This document shows, piece after piece, positions 42,921-52,641 of a stretch of DNA of 64,000 nt (positions within the stretch are counted from its first letter, which is position 1; each line of letters opens with the position of its first letter). Position numbers and translations under genes: made by a program. Under the pieces are notes generated by a model, which was given only the letters and a program-made list of their open reading frames with translations, did no database searches and was not told the DNA's origin. The stretch comes from Pectobacterium fontis (GTDB taxonomy: Bacteria > Pseudomonadota > Gammaproteobacteria > Enterobacterales > Enterobacteriaceae): assembly GCF_000803215.1 (NCBI RefSeq), contig NZ_JSXC01000043.1:1-64000 (forward strand), written 5' to 3'.

Positions 42921-45059
42921 TCACCCCAGTTGGCCGTTGCCCAGGTGTTTAATCCGGCGTTTCACTTCTTCCTGCTTACCGGCGTTGAACGGGCGTGCAT
43001 CCGGGCTGCCGAGGTAGCCGCACACACGGCGCGTGACGGAAACGCGCGCCGAATCGTGGTTGCCGCATTTCGGGCAGGTGAAGCCTTTGCTGGTACACTC
43101 GAATTCACCGGTGAAGCCACACTCGTAGCATTCGTCGATCGGCGTATTGGTGCCGTAGTAAGGCACGCGGCTGTAGCTGTAATCCCATACGTCTTCCAGC
43201 GCTTTGAGGTTATGTTGCAGATTCGGGTATTCGCCGTAGCAAATGAAGCCACCGTTAGCCAACGGTGGATAGGGCAGCTCGAAGTCGATTTTCTGGTAAG
43301 GGTTCACCTTCTTCTCCACATCGAGGTGGAAACTGTTGGTGTAGTACCCTTTGTCCGTCACGCCCGGTACGACGCCAAACTCGGCGGTATCCAGACGGCA
43401 AAAACGGTCACACAGGTTTTCACTTGGCGTGCTGTAGAGGCTGAAGCCGTAACCCGTTTCGTCTTTCCACTGTTCGGTGGCCGTTTTCAGGCGCGCGATG
43501 ATGGCTACGGCTTTGGCGCGCAGCGCTCCATCATCAAATACGTGCGTTTGGTTGCCGAAAAGCGCATTAATCGTTTCATGCAGGCCGATATAGCCCAGCG
43601 AAATCGAGGCGCGTCCGTTCTTGAAGATGTCTGCCACGTTGTCATCTGCTTTTAAGCGTACGCCGCAGGCGCCTTCCATATACAAGATGGGCGCGACACG
43701 AGCCTTCACACTTTCCATCCGTGCAATGCGTGTCATCAGCGCTTTCTTCGCCAGCGCCAGACGCTGGTCGAGCAGCGTCCAGAAGCGAGTTTCACTGCCT
43801 TCCGCTTCTAACGCGATACGTGGCAGGTTCAGGCTGATCACGCCCAGATTATTGCGACCGTCATGAAGCTGCTGACCGTCTTCTTCATAGACGCCGAGGA
43901 AGCTGCGGCAGCCCATTGGCGTTTTGAACGAACCGGTGACGTTCACGACCTGATCGTAATTCAGGATATCTGGATACATGCGTTTGCTGGCACATTCCAG
44001 CGCGAGCTGTTTGATATCGTAATTCGCATCGCCTGCCTTATGGTTCAGGCCATCGCGGATGGCGAAGACCAGTTTCGGGAACACCGCCGTTTTGTGGTTT
44101 TTACCCAGCCCGGCAATGCGGTTGCGCAGAATAGATTCCTGAATCAGGCGTGATTCCCAACTGGTGCCAAGCCCGAAGCCAAAGGTCACGAACGGCGTCT
44201 GGCCGTTAGCGGTGTGCAGCGTGTTGACCTCGTATTCCAGCGACTGAAAAGCGTCGTAGCACTCTTTTTCCGTGCGGGTCAGGGCATAGTTTTCTGCATC
44301 GGGGATCTGCCACTCTTCTGCCACGGCTTTATGTTTCGCATGGCTGGCGGTGACGAACGGTGCCAGAATTTCATCAATGCGGTTAATCGTGGTGCCGCCA
44401 TAAATGTGGCTGGCGACCTGCGCGATAATCTGCGCGGTGACGGCGGTGGCGGTGGAGATGGATTTCGGCGGCTCAATCTCCGCGTTGCCCATCTTGAAGC
44501 CGTTGGTCAGCATACCGTTCAGGTCGATCAGCATGCAGTTGAACATCGGGAAAAAAGGTGAATAGTCGAGATCGTGATAGTGAATCTCGCCGCGCTCGTG
44601 CGCCAAGACTACATCGCGCGGCAGAATGTACTGTTTGGCGTAATGCTTGGCGACAATACCGGCCAGCAGATCGCGCTGGGTGGGGATCACTTTACTGTCT
44701 TTGTTGGCATTCTCGTTGAGCAGCGCCATGTTGCTTTGCTCGACCAGACCGCGAATGTCCTGATTCAAGCGACCGTGGCGCTCACGCGCAATGTCTCGGT
44801 CATGACGGTATTCGATGTAGGTACGTGCCAGTTGCTTATACTTGCCGGACATCAACAGGTTTTCAACCGTATCCTGAATATCGCGGATATCTACACGCGA
44901 TTTATCCTGCATTTGTTGAGCGACCGCACAGGCGACCGTTGCGCAATAGTCTGCATCATCGACACCGGCTGCATGCGCCGCACGTTCGACCGCCTCTTTG
45001 ATGCGAACTGCATCAAAAGGCACTTGGCAACCGTCCCGTTTAATCACTACTGGTTTCAC
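42921..45059 (-). CDS. nrdD: NrdD, anaerobic ribonucleoside-triphosphate reductase
   Basis: The 712-residue class III reductase has an N-terminal ATP-cone (about residues 3-95), the reductase barrel, and a C-terminal zinc site (CYEC near 645, CPKC near 663). The glycyl-radical loop RRVCGYLGSPDARPFN lies near residue 685. It makes dNTPs without oxygen and needs NrdG for activation. The upstream region carries two NrdR-box-like sites and a perfect FNR site. Confidence 0.98.
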   Translation of the reverse strand: MKPVVIKRDGCQVPFDAVRIKEAVERAAHAAGVDDADYCATVACAVAQQMQDKSRVDIRDIQDTVENLLMSGKYKQLARTYIEYRHDRDIARERHGRLNQDIRGLVEQSNMALLNENANKDSKVIPTQRDLLAGIVAKHYAKQYILPRDVVLAHERGEIHYHDLDYSPFFPMFNCMLIDLNGMLTNGFKMGNAEIEPPKSISTATAVTAQIIAQVASHIYGGTTINRIDEILAPFVTASHAKHKAVAEEWQIPDAENYALTRTEKECYDAFQSLEYEVNTLHTANGQTPFVTFGFGLGTSWESRLIQESILRNRIAGLGKNHKTAVFPKLVFAIRDGLNHKAGDANYDIKQLALECASKRMYPDILNYDQVVNVTGSFKTPMGCRSFLGVYEEDGQQLHDGRNNLGVISLNLPRIALEAEGSETRFWTLLDQRLALAKKALMTRIARMESVKARVAPILYMEGACGVRLKADDNVADIFKNGRASISLGYIGLHETINALFGNQTHVFDDGALRAKAVAIIARLKTATEQWKDETGYGFSLYSTPSENLCDRFCRLDTAEFGVVPGVTDKGYYTNSFHLDVEKKVNPYQKIDFELPYPPLANGGFICYGEYPNLQHNLKALEDVWDYSYSRVPYYGTNTPIDECYECGFTGEFECTSKGFTCPKCGNHDSARVSVTRRVCGYLGSPDARPFNAGKQEEVKRRIKHLGNGQLG

Positions 45060-45144
45060 GTTTTCTTCCTCTCGAAAGGTTATCCACAGGCGAAAGCCTT
45101 AGCCAACAAGGGTTACGGAGGGGTGTGGATGATTTTGTGGATAA

Positions 45145-45189
45145 TCACTATATGTGGGTCGTGTTTATAGGATAGACACTATATATTGA
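45145..45189 (-). promoter_or_regulatory. Pair of NrdR-box-like sites
   Basis: CACTATATGTG at 45146-45156 and ACACTATATATTG at 45176-45188 share the CACTATAT core 31 bases apart, about three helical turns, as known for NrdR boxes. They lie 85-130 bases before nrdD. Confidence 0.78.
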
Positions 45190-45216
45190 ATTTTTAACGT
45201 TGGGTCTGATATTTTG

Positions 45217-45230
45217 TTGATGTGGATCAA
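45217..45230 (-). promoter_or_regulatory. FNR site upstream of nrdDG
   Basis: TTGATGTGGATCAA is a perfect match to the FNR consensus TTGATNNNNATCAA. It lies upstream of the NrdR boxes relative to nrdD, fitting anaerobic activation. Confidence 0.88.
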
Positions 45231-45424
45231 GGAAGGTTATTCGTCGTGGATAAAGTGTTCTTGTCTAAAAAATAGACAAAATAACATGAATATGCGTGGA
45301 GTCCCGATGGCACAGGGTTCTCAGAAGGAGTGCGATAGATTGGCTACAATATCGACACAATAGATTAACGTGAAAAGAGCGGGGACATCGTGTTTCACAT
45401 CCCCGGAGGATAAATAAGTCAGAG
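45231..45424. other. Remainder of the nrdD-Anbu intergenic region
   Basis: Together with the regulatory sites above, the gap between nrdD and the Anbu gene spans 365 bases. This part is A/T-rich without visible genes. An imperfect CCCCGC / TCACATCCCCGG stretch near 45380-45410 may be the 3' end of the Anbu transcript. Confidence 0.4.
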
Positions 45425-46162
45425 TTACTGCGGTGAATTCGGGAACGGGGGAAGTTGGCGGAATGTGCTCAGCAACCCTTCAGACCACGCTTTACGGATA
45501 GTGGAAAAATAGGCGTTGTTTTCAGTGATGCGATGCTGTTCGCTGCTGGCAAAACTGCCCGTGCGGTACATCATGACATCCAGCGGCAGGCCGACAGACA
45601 GGTTACTGCGCAGGGTCGAGTCGATAGAAATCAGCGCACAGCACATGGCTTGCTCCAGCGGCGTATCCATGGTCAATACGCGATCGATAATCGGTTTACC
45701 GTATTTACTCTCGCCAATTTGAAAGTAAGGAGTATCCGATGTTGCCTCGATGAAGTTGCCTTCTGGGTAAATATGAAACAACCGATGGGTGTCGCCGCCG
45801 ATTTGTCCACCCAATAGCAGATTACAGCCAAAGTTGGTGTTGCTACCGTTCTGCTGTGCACTGCTATCGCGATGGATGACTTCTCGCACCGTTTCCCCAA
45901 GCAACATGGCGGCATCATACATCGATCCCATCTGCATCAGGTTTGGCGTGTGTTGCGTATTGATTCGGGCACTGAGCAGGCTGATGATGCTTTGCGTGGT
46001 GGCCAGATTTCCCGCGCATTGGATCACGAAAACCCGTTCTGCGTCGTGTTGAAAGACATGCAACTTTTTGAACGTTGCGATGTGGTCAACGCCTGCATTG
46101 GTGCGGGAGTCAGAAGCAAAAACCAGACCGTCAGACAGACACATGGCGACACAGTACGTCAT
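45425..46162 (-). CDS. Anbu, ancestral beta-type proteasome homologue
   Basis: The 245-residue protein is an Ntn-hydrolase of the Anbu family. Starting at MTYCVAMCLSDGLVFASDSR, the second residue is the Thr nucleophile and Asp17 (counted from Thr1) lies in the canonical S-D-S-R turn; Lys31/Lys32 occupy the place of catalytic Lys33. Published Anbu structures form open helical or lock-washer rings rather than closed proteasomes, and no physiological substrate is agreed. I start at 46162, not 21 bases upstream, because the Met-Thr start exposes the nucleophile. It is last in a four-gene operon with transglutaminase, alpha-E and ATP-grasp proteins. Confidence 0.9.
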   Translation of the reverse strand: MTYCVAMCLSDGLVFASDSRTNAGVDHIATFKKLHVFQHDAERVFVIQCAGNLATTQSIISLLSARINTQHTPNLMQMGSMYDAAMLLGETVREVIHRDSSAQQNGSNTNFGCNLLLGGQIGGDTHRLFHIYPEGNFIEATSDTPYFQIGESKYGKPIIDRVLTMDTPLEQAMCCALISIDSTLRSNLSVGLPLDVMMYRTGSFASSEQHRITENNAYFSTIRKAWSEGLLSTFRQLPPFPNSPQ

Positions 46163-46185
46163 AAAGTACCTTTTTGTTAACAATT

Positions 46186-47007
46186 CTACTGTTGCTGCTG
46201 TACCTGCTGTTGCCGTGCAAACAAACGTACCTCAGCTTCTGAAAACATCTCTTCACATCCGCCTCCCAGCCGCGTACCGCGTACCGGACAGGCATCTAGA
46301 TAATCCATCCCCACGGCCAGCCACAGATGCTGGTGGAGTTGGCGGGTGCTATTGGTAATGTCGAACCCTTGCCATGTTCCGTTCAGCCACACTTCCGCCC
46401 AGGCATGCATCGCAACATGCTGGGTATCCTGGCTGTATACGTAACCGCTGACATAGCGTGCCGGAATACTCAGGCTACGGCAACAGGCCAGAAAGACATG
46501 AGTATGATCCTGACAAACGCCTTTCTGCATAGCAAACGCGGCTGCGGCGGTATCCTGAACCTGCGTGGCGCCGGGAGTATACGGCATTTTTAACCGCAAT
46601 TCCGCCATCAGCGTATTCAGGCTCTCTTCCGGTGCCTCCTGACGATAATAACGCTGGGCGAACGCCCGAATATCGCTGTCGGCCTCGGTGAGCGGCGTCA
46701 TGCGTAAAAACACCAGCGGCGATAGGCCATCTGGTACGTTTGGTTTTTCACCGTCGTCGCTGTCGATGATATCGACGATGCCTTCCGCATGGATTGTAAT
46801 GTCATGGTGCGGGTGGTCGAGCGTCAGCACATGCAACACATTACCATACGCATCGGTCGTTTGAACGGCAGGAACGGGCAGCGTCAGGTTCCATTCCCGT
46901 ATCCTCTGGTGTGCCGAGTTTTGCGGGGTCAGGCGCAGATACTGGGTGCTGAACTTCACTTCTTCATCATAGCGATAGTGCGTAAGGTGATTGATGGTCA
47001 GTTTCAT
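46186..47007 (-). CDS. Transglutaminase-like cysteine protease of the Anbu cluster
   Basis: The 273-residue protein has a beta-rich bacterial transglutaminase N-terminal region (starting MKLTINHLTHYRYDEEVKFS) and a papain-like core. The catalytic triad is visible: Cys in QKGVCQDHTH near residue 168, His in HVAMHAWAEVW near 204, and Asp in QGFDITNS near 220. The family may cleave or ligate peptide bonds. It lies between the alpha-E and Anbu genes: it overlaps the former by 4 bases and is 23 bases from the latter. Confidence 0.88.
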   Translation of the reverse strand: MKLTINHLTHYRYDEEVKFSTQYLRLTPQNSAHQRIREWNLTLPVPAVQTTDAYGNVLHVLTLDHPHHDITIHAEGIVDIIDSDDGEKPNVPDGLSPLVFLRMTPLTEADSDIRAFAQRYYRQEAPEESLNTLMAELRLKMPYTPGATQVQDTAAAAFAMQKGVCQDHTHVFLACCRSLSIPARYVSGYVYSQDTQHVAMHAWAEVWLNGTWQGFDITNSTRQLHQHLWLAVGMDYLDACPVRGTRLGGGCEEMFSEAEVRLFARQQQVQQQQ

Positions 47008-47933
47008 AACGCCTCCAGATAGGTGTGACGAATGCTATCAGCCAGTTCGTTAATTTTGCCGATAAAGTGGTTGAGGTAGGCGGGGAGATCCTGCGCCAGA
47101 ATGTCGTCTAGCGTGCTGAAACGCAGCTCGACGTGTAGCAGGTGGGCAAGCCGATGCGGCACTCTGGCGCGCGGGCTGCCGATGGCTTCGAGTTGCAGAA
47201 CCAGATCGCTGACGCAGGCGTGCAGAGAACGCGGTATGTCCTCACGCAAGACGAGCAGTTCGGTTACGGTTTCCGGGCTGATCGGCTGGCGATAGATGCT
47301 GTGATAGGCTTCGCGTGCGCTCACCGCGCGCAGCAAGGTATCCAGACGATAATACTCGCGTACCGGGTCGGGGTCGTTATGGAGTTGTTGATGTTTGATA
47401 CTCAGCAGTTGTGCGGTCGCATAGGCGCGTTCAATCAGCGTACCAAGGCGGATAAAGCACTGGGCATCATTGCGCAGCAGGGTGCCAAACATCGCGCCGC
47501 GAAACAGGTGAGAACGCTCTTTTACCCAGTCAAAAAACGCATCAATACCGATGGTATCCACGCCCTGATGCCGCAGATTGCGAATGTCGATGCGGGTGGC
47601 GTTGATGCATTCCCACACCTCGGAAGAGAGGCTGCCACGCACGGCATGTGCATTATTCCACGCCATTTCGATGCAGTTATAGATACTGCTCGGGTTCTGG
47701 TTATCCAGCGCGAAGAAATTTAGCAGGTTATTCATCGAAAAGTGGGCGTAGCGCTGCTGAAATAATTCATGCGTCATCGTCAGATTCAGCGGCAACGCCA
47801 GATCGTGTTGCTGCTGACTGTGGCTCGGCATCATCGAGAGTTTGTAGGTCACATCCAGCACGCGGGCGAGGCTTTCTGCCCGCTCCAGATAGCGAGCCAT
47901 CCAATACAGTTCACTGGCAGTACGGCTTAGCAT
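47004..47933 (-). CDS. Alpha-E (DUF403) helical protein of the Anbu cluster
   Basis: The 309-residue, almost wholly helical protein belongs to the alpha-E family, beginning MLSRTASELYWMARYLERAESLARVLDV. The family always keeps company with circularly permuted ATP-grasp and transglutaminase proteins, and no biochemical role is proven. The ATG at 47933 has a GGAGGGGG site and overlaps the ATP-grasp gene by 7 bases; the frame is open 8 codons further upstream. Its own end overlaps the transglutaminase start. Confidence 0.87.
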   Translation of the reverse strand: MLSRTASELYWMARYLERAESLARVLDVTYKLSMMPSHSQQQHDLALPLNLTMTHELFQQRYAHFSMNNLLNFFALDNQNPSSIYNCIEMAWNNAHAVRGSLSSEVWECINATRIDIRNLRHQGVDTIGIDAFFDWVKERSHLFRGAMFGTLLRNDAQCFIRLGTLIERAYATAQLLSIKHQQLHNDPDPVREYYRLDTLLRAVSAREAYHSIYRQPISPETVTELLVLREDIPRSLHACVSDLVLQLEAIGSPRARVPHRLAHLLHVELRFSTLDDILAQDLPAYLNHFIGKINELADSIRHTYLEAL

Positions 47934-49366
47934 GATTCGTCCCCCTCCATGACCCACGTATCTTTGGTGCCACCGCCTTGCGATGAGTTGACGACCAGCG
48001 AGCCTTCGGTCAGGGCAACACGCGTCAGGCCGCCGGGAACCAGACGGATCTCCTCGCCGGAGAGCGCAAAGGGGCGAAGATCGATATGGCGAGGTGCTAA
48101 GCCATCATCAATAAACGTCGGGCAGGTAGAGAGCGCCAACGTTTCCTGACCGATATAATTGTGCGGATGGGCGATTAAACGCTGGCGGAACGTCTCGATT
48201 TCCTGACGTGTCGCACGCGGGCCGACCAGCATGCCATAGCCGCCCGCACCGTGAACTTCTTTCACCACCATGCTGTCCAGATGGTCGAGCACATAGCGGA
48301 GATCTTTGGGATCGCGGCACTGCCAGGTGGGAATGTTGCTGAGGATCGGTTCTTCAGAAAGGTAGAAGCGGATCATCTCCGGCACATAGGGATAAATGGA
48401 TTTATCGTCAGCGACGCCAGTACCGATGGCGTTTGCTAACACGACGCCACCAGCACGATAGACGGACAAGAGACCAGGGACGCCAAGCATCGAATCGGCG
48501 CGAAATGCTAACGGGTCAAGGAAAGCATCATCAATACGGCGATAAATCACATCCACCTGACAAGGCCCTTCGGTGGTGCGCATATAGACGGCACCTGCTT
48601 TGACGAACAAGTCGGCACTTTCTACCAGCTCGACCCCCATTTGCTGTGCCAGAAAGCTGTGCTCAAAGTAGGCGCTGTTGAAGCGTCCTGGCGTCAGTAC
48701 AACCACCGTGGGGTCGTCGACCTGCGTACTTTCACGCAACGTTTGCAACAGGTAGCTGGGGTAGCGTTCGACGGGCGCGATGTGCTGGCTGGCAAACAAA
48801 TCCGGGTAAAGGCGCATCATCATTTTGCGATTTTCCAGCATATAAGAGACGCCGGAGGGAGTACGCAGATTGTCTTCCAGCACGTAATAATTGCCGTCGC
48901 TGTTACGTACCATATCAATTCCCGTGATATGGGCATAAATATTGTTATGCAGGTTTACCCCCTGCATGCAGGGCTGATATTGCTCGTTCGCCAGCACCTG
49001 TTCACGGGGAATGATGCCCGCGTTGAGGATGTGTTGCTGGTGGTAAATATCGTAGAGAAACGCGTTCAGCGCCTGTACCCGCTGGCGAATGCCACGATCG
49101 AGCAACTGCCATTCATTCGCCGGAATAATGCGCGGTACGCTATCGAACGGAATGAGGCGCTCGGTGCCGCCTTCTTCACCATAAACGTTAAAAGTAATAC
49201 CGACGCGGTGAAAGAGCAGTTCTGCCTGCTCCTTCTTTTGTCGGATGGCCTGCTGGTCGGTTTGTTGTAACCACTGCCAATAAGAATTGTAGTGTTGACG
49301 TTGTTTGCCTTCGGACGAGAGCATCTCGTCGTAATAAGGCGCAGTCGGAAGCTTCATTTTTATCAT
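47927..49366 (-). CDS. Circularly permuted ATP-grasp protein of the Anbu cluster
   Basis: The 479-residue protein is a type 2 circularly permuted ATP-grasp ligase (DUF404/DUF407 region). It shows YHQQHILNAGIIPREQVLANEQYQP near residue 110, YYVLEDNLRTPSGVSYMLENR near 160, and the ATP-binding KEVHGAGGYGMLVGP near 365. ATP-grasp enzymes join carboxylates to amines through acyl phosphates. It is the first gene of the Anbu operon. Several Met codons crowd the start; I use ATG 49366 because GGGG lies 7-8 bases upstream, but starts up to 49384 are possible. Confidence 0.87.
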   Translation of the reverse strand: MIKMKLPTAPYYDEMLSSEGKQRQHYNSYWQWLQQTDQQAIRQKKEQAELLFHRVGITFNVYGEEGGTERLIPFDSVPRIIPANEWQLLDRGIRQRVQALNAFLYDIYHQQHILNAGIIPREQVLANEQYQPCMQGVNLHNNIYAHITGIDMVRNSDGNYYVLEDNLRTPSGVSYMLENRKMMMRLYPDLFASQHIAPVERYPSYLLQTLRESTQVDDPTVVVLTPGRFNSAYFEHSFLAQQMGVELVESADLFVKAGAVYMRTTEGPCQVDVIYRRIDDAFLDPLAFRADSMLGVPGLLSVYRAGGVVLANAIGTGVADDKSIYPYVPEMIRFYLSEEPILSNIPTWQCRDPKDLRYVLDHLDSMVVKEVHGAGGYGMLVGPRATRQEIETFRQRLIAHPHNYIGQETLALSTCPTFIDDGLAPRHIDLRPFALSGEEIRLVPGGLTRVALTEGSLVVNSSQGGGTKDTWVMEGDESC

Positions 49367-49533
49367 TGTCATCCCCAGCATCACGCTTAATAGCGATAAT
49401 AGGACAATGCATAAAATGCGCCATTGTGAAAAAGCACGCTGTGGTCGGAGAATGCGGGGCGTTTTGCTCTTTATTGGTGCAATACGCGACGATGTTGCAC
49501 TGGAATGAGGGAAGAAAAGGGCTAAAAATCAAC

Positions 49534-49559
49534 AAGACGCAGCCACGATGGTGCGTCTT
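49534..49559 (-). terminator. ridA terminator candidate
   Basis: An AAGACGCA / TGCGTCTT hairpin with a 10-base loop lies about 25 bases beyond the ridA stop. A TTTTT run follows a few bases later on the minus strand. Confidence 0.6.
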
Positions 49560-49584
49560 GTGAGACGGTGATGAAAAGCGAACG

Positions 49585-49971
49585 TTAGCGACGAACCGCG
49601 ATCGCTTCTATTTCAATTTTTACATCTTTTGGCAAGCGTGCGACTTCAACGCAAGAACGCGCGGGGAACGGGGCATCGTGCTCGTTGAAGAAGGCTTCAT
49701 ATGCGGTATTGACCAGAGTGAAGTCGTGCAGGTCTTTCACGAATACGGTAGTTTTCACGATATCGGAAACTTTCAGGCCAGCGGCTTCCACAATCGCCTG
49801 CACGTTTTCCAGTGACTGACGCGTTTGAGCGGTGATGTTATCGGCGACCAGACCGCTTTTTGGGTTCACCGGAATCTGGCCAGAAGTGATGATCATGCTG
49901 CCGAGATCGACGCCCTGAACATAAGGGCCGATAGCGGCAGGGGCGTGCTCAGTGCTGATAGTGCGTGACAT
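49585..49971 (-). CDS. ridA: RidA, enamine/imine deaminase
   Basis: The 128-residue protein is a RidA (YjgF/YER057c/UK114) member with the catalytic PARSCVEVARLPKDVKIEIEAIA segment at the C-terminus; the Arg in PARS binds the substrate carboxylate. It hydrolyses 2-aminoacrylate released by PLP enzymes and so protects other PLP enzymes. It lies downstream of pyrI on the same strand, as in E. coli. Confidence 0.96.
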   Translation of the reverse strand: MSRTISTEHAPAAIGPYVQGVDLGSMIITSGQIPVNPKSGLVADNITAQTRQSLENVQAIVEAAGLKVSDIVKTTVFVKDLHDFTLVNTAYEAFFNEHDAPFPARSCVEVARLPKDVKIEIEAIAVRR

Positions 49972-50142
49972 GGTATCTCCTTGATGGGGGCGTAAAAGGA
50001 ACGCGACGCAGAATGCCAGTCACTTAAGTATGGATAGAGGGGAAACACGGTAATGAGGTTCCCGCAGGAATGCCTCATGCCGTGGTCGCCCCGGTATCTC
50101 GATCCTTAAACGATCGGTATTGCGCGAACGTCGCTATTATTC

Positions 50143-50179
50143 AAAAAAGCCCCGCCGCAGGCAATGTCCATCGCGGGGC
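50143..50179 (-). terminator. pyrBI terminator
   Basis: On the minus strand a GCCCCGC / GCGGGGC hairpin with additional inner pairing is followed by TTTTTT. It lies 12 bases past the pyrI stop. Confidence 0.9.
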
Positions 50180-50190
50180 ACAGTAGAAAA

Positions 50191-50670
<480 letters not shown>

Positions 50671-51606
50671 TTACAGAACCAGTTCGCGATTCAGGACTAG
50701 CGCCAGCAGCGCCTGACGCGCGTAAATACCGTTGCCCGCTTGTTGGAAATAGTAGGCGTAGGGCGTGGCATCCACATCAATGGTGATCTCATCGACGCGC
50801 GGCAGCGGGTGCAGCACTTTCAAATTCGGACGTGCGCTGTGCAGGTCGGCGGCGCGCAGCACAAACTGGGATTTGATGTTGATGTACTCGGATGGATCCA
50901 GACGCTCTTTCTGCACGCGCGTCATATACAGAATATCTAATTCGCCGACGACCTCGTCGATGCTGTTGTGCAGGCTATAAGCAATATTCTTCTCTTTCAG
51001 CATGCTCAGAATGTAGTCCGGCATCGCCAGCGCGTCCGGGGCGATGAAGTAGAAGCGATTGCCTTCAAACTTCGCCAGCGCCTGCGTGAGTGAGTGCACG
51101 GTGCGGCCATATTTCAAATCACCGACCATCGCGATATTGATGTTATTCAGCCGGCCTTGCGTTTCCTGAATGGTGAACAAATCAAGCAGGGTTTGTGTCG
51201 GATGCTGGTTCGCACCGTCGCCCGCGTTCAGGACGGGAATACCGCCGGAAAACTCGGTCGCGAGGCGGGAAGCCCCTTCCTGTGGGTGACGCATCACGAT
51301 GGCATCAACGTATTGGCTGATGACGGAAATGGTGTCGGCCAGCGTTTCGCCCTTTTTCCCCAACGAGGTGTTGTTGCTGTCGGCGAAACCAACCACGGAG
51401 GCACCGAGACGGTGCATCGCGGTTTCAAAGGAGAGACGCGTCCGGGTTGAGGCCTCGAAGAAGCAACTGGCAATCACTTTATGCTTTAACAATTCAGGCT
51501 GAGGCTTGGCTTTCAGGCTGGCGGCTACGCTCAGCGCCAGTTCCAAATCTTCCCGACTGAGGTCGTTAATCGAAATAATATGTTTTTGATAGAGCGGATT
51601 AACCAT
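50671..51606 (-). CDS. pyrB: PyrB, aspartate carbamoyltransferase catalytic subunit
   Basis: The 311-residue enzyme joins carbamoyl phosphate and aspartate, the committed step of pyrimidine synthesis. Motifs in order: [10 protein letters not shown] near residue 52, HPQEGASR near 106, HPTQTLLDL near 134, and [10 protein letters not shown] near 265. The start [10 protein letters not shown] at 51606 gives the standard length; the frame stays open upstream, but only because it runs through the leader region. It is preceded by the pyrL leader and attenuator. Confidence 0.98.
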   Translation of the reverse strand: MVNPLYQKHIISINDLSREDLELALSVAASLKAKPQPELLKHKVIASCFFEASTRTRLSFETAMHRLGASVVGFADSNNTSLGKKGETLADTISVISQYVDAIVMRHPQEGASRLATEFSGGIPVLNAGDGANQHPTQTLLDLFTIQETQGRLNNINIAMVGDLKYGRTVHSLTQALAKFEGNRFYFIAPDALAMPDYILSMLKEKNIAYSLHNSIDEVVGELDILYMTRVQKERLDPSEYINIKSQFVLRAADLHSARPNLKVLHPLPRVDEITIDVDATPYAYYFQQAGNGIYARQALLALVLNRELVL

Positions 51607-51738
51607 GGTGTCTTTCTCCTCACGAGTAAACAGGAAATGTCGTATCTGGCTGCCCGAGCTGTCGGCAAATATGCCTGAACGCTTTTTGATGCCACAGCGT
51701 GACGGCCAGTAAGGTGACCGTCGTGGACGATAGGGCAC

Positions 51739-51767
51739 AAAAAAAAGCCCCTCATTGAGGGGCTTTC
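51739..51767 (-). terminator. pyrL attenuator terminator
   Basis: On the minus strand AGCCCCTCAATGAGGGGCT forms a compact hairpin followed by eight T. The pyrL stop codon TGA lies inside the hairpin, so a ribosome close behind RNA polymerase would block it. Confidence 0.93.
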
Positions 51768-51874
51768 TTAATGGAATCATTGAGCAACGGAAAGGAAAAC
51801 GCTGGCTGGCTGCCGGATGGCAGTTGTGGTAGAGAACCAACATAAGCAGCGGATTTTTTGGTGTAACGGTGCAT
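51752..51874 (-). CDS. pyrL: PyrL, leader peptide of pyrBI
   Basis: A 40-codon leader frame starts at ATG 51874 behind GGGAGGGG and stops within the attenuator hairpin at 51752-51754. The peptide begins [16 protein letters not shown] and ends SIKKAPQ. It is not similar to E. coli PyrL except in position and design. In E. coli, low UTP makes RNA polymerase pause in a U-rich tract so that the translating ribosome prevents terminator formation; here the GCGTTTTCCTTTCCG tract could serve as that sensor. It is too short for automatic gene calls. Confidence 0.88.
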   Translation of the reverse strand: MHRYTKKSAAYVGSLPQLPSGSQPAFSFPLLNDSIKKAPQ

Positions 51875-51899
51875 GACCCCTCCCGGCAAACTGTCGGGA

Positions 51900-51927
51900 A
51901 TTATACGCGCCGACTAGGCTATTTCAA
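51900..51927 (-). promoter_or_regulatory. pyrLBI promoter
   Basis: On the minus strand TTGAAA, a 16-base spacer and a perfect TATAAT end 26 bases before the pyrL start. Confidence 0.82.
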
Positions 51928-52091
51928 GCAGAAAACGTGGTTTTTTACGCATCGCAATCGGTTGCGGATAGTGTGGTGCCAGCATTATGCGCGTAGGCCG
52001 CAGAGGGTTAATTGGCAAGAGTGATGGGCAGTTCACTTTTTCGAATTAACGCGCTGGCGGGCGTCACATTTGGAGAGTATAAGGATTATAA

Positions 52092-52595
<504 letters not shown>

Positions 52596-52610
52596 ACCGG
52601 CGGCAAAGTA

Positions 52611-52633
52611 TCCCTCCCCGCGCAGGGGAGGGA
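52611..52633. terminator. Hairpin between tabA and the OTC gene
   Basis: A TCCCTCCCC / GGGGAGGGA stem with a 5-base loop lies between the two convergent stops. There is no T-run on either side, so termination would depend on the stem alone. Confidence 0.5.
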
Positions 52634-52641
52634 AGCAAACC

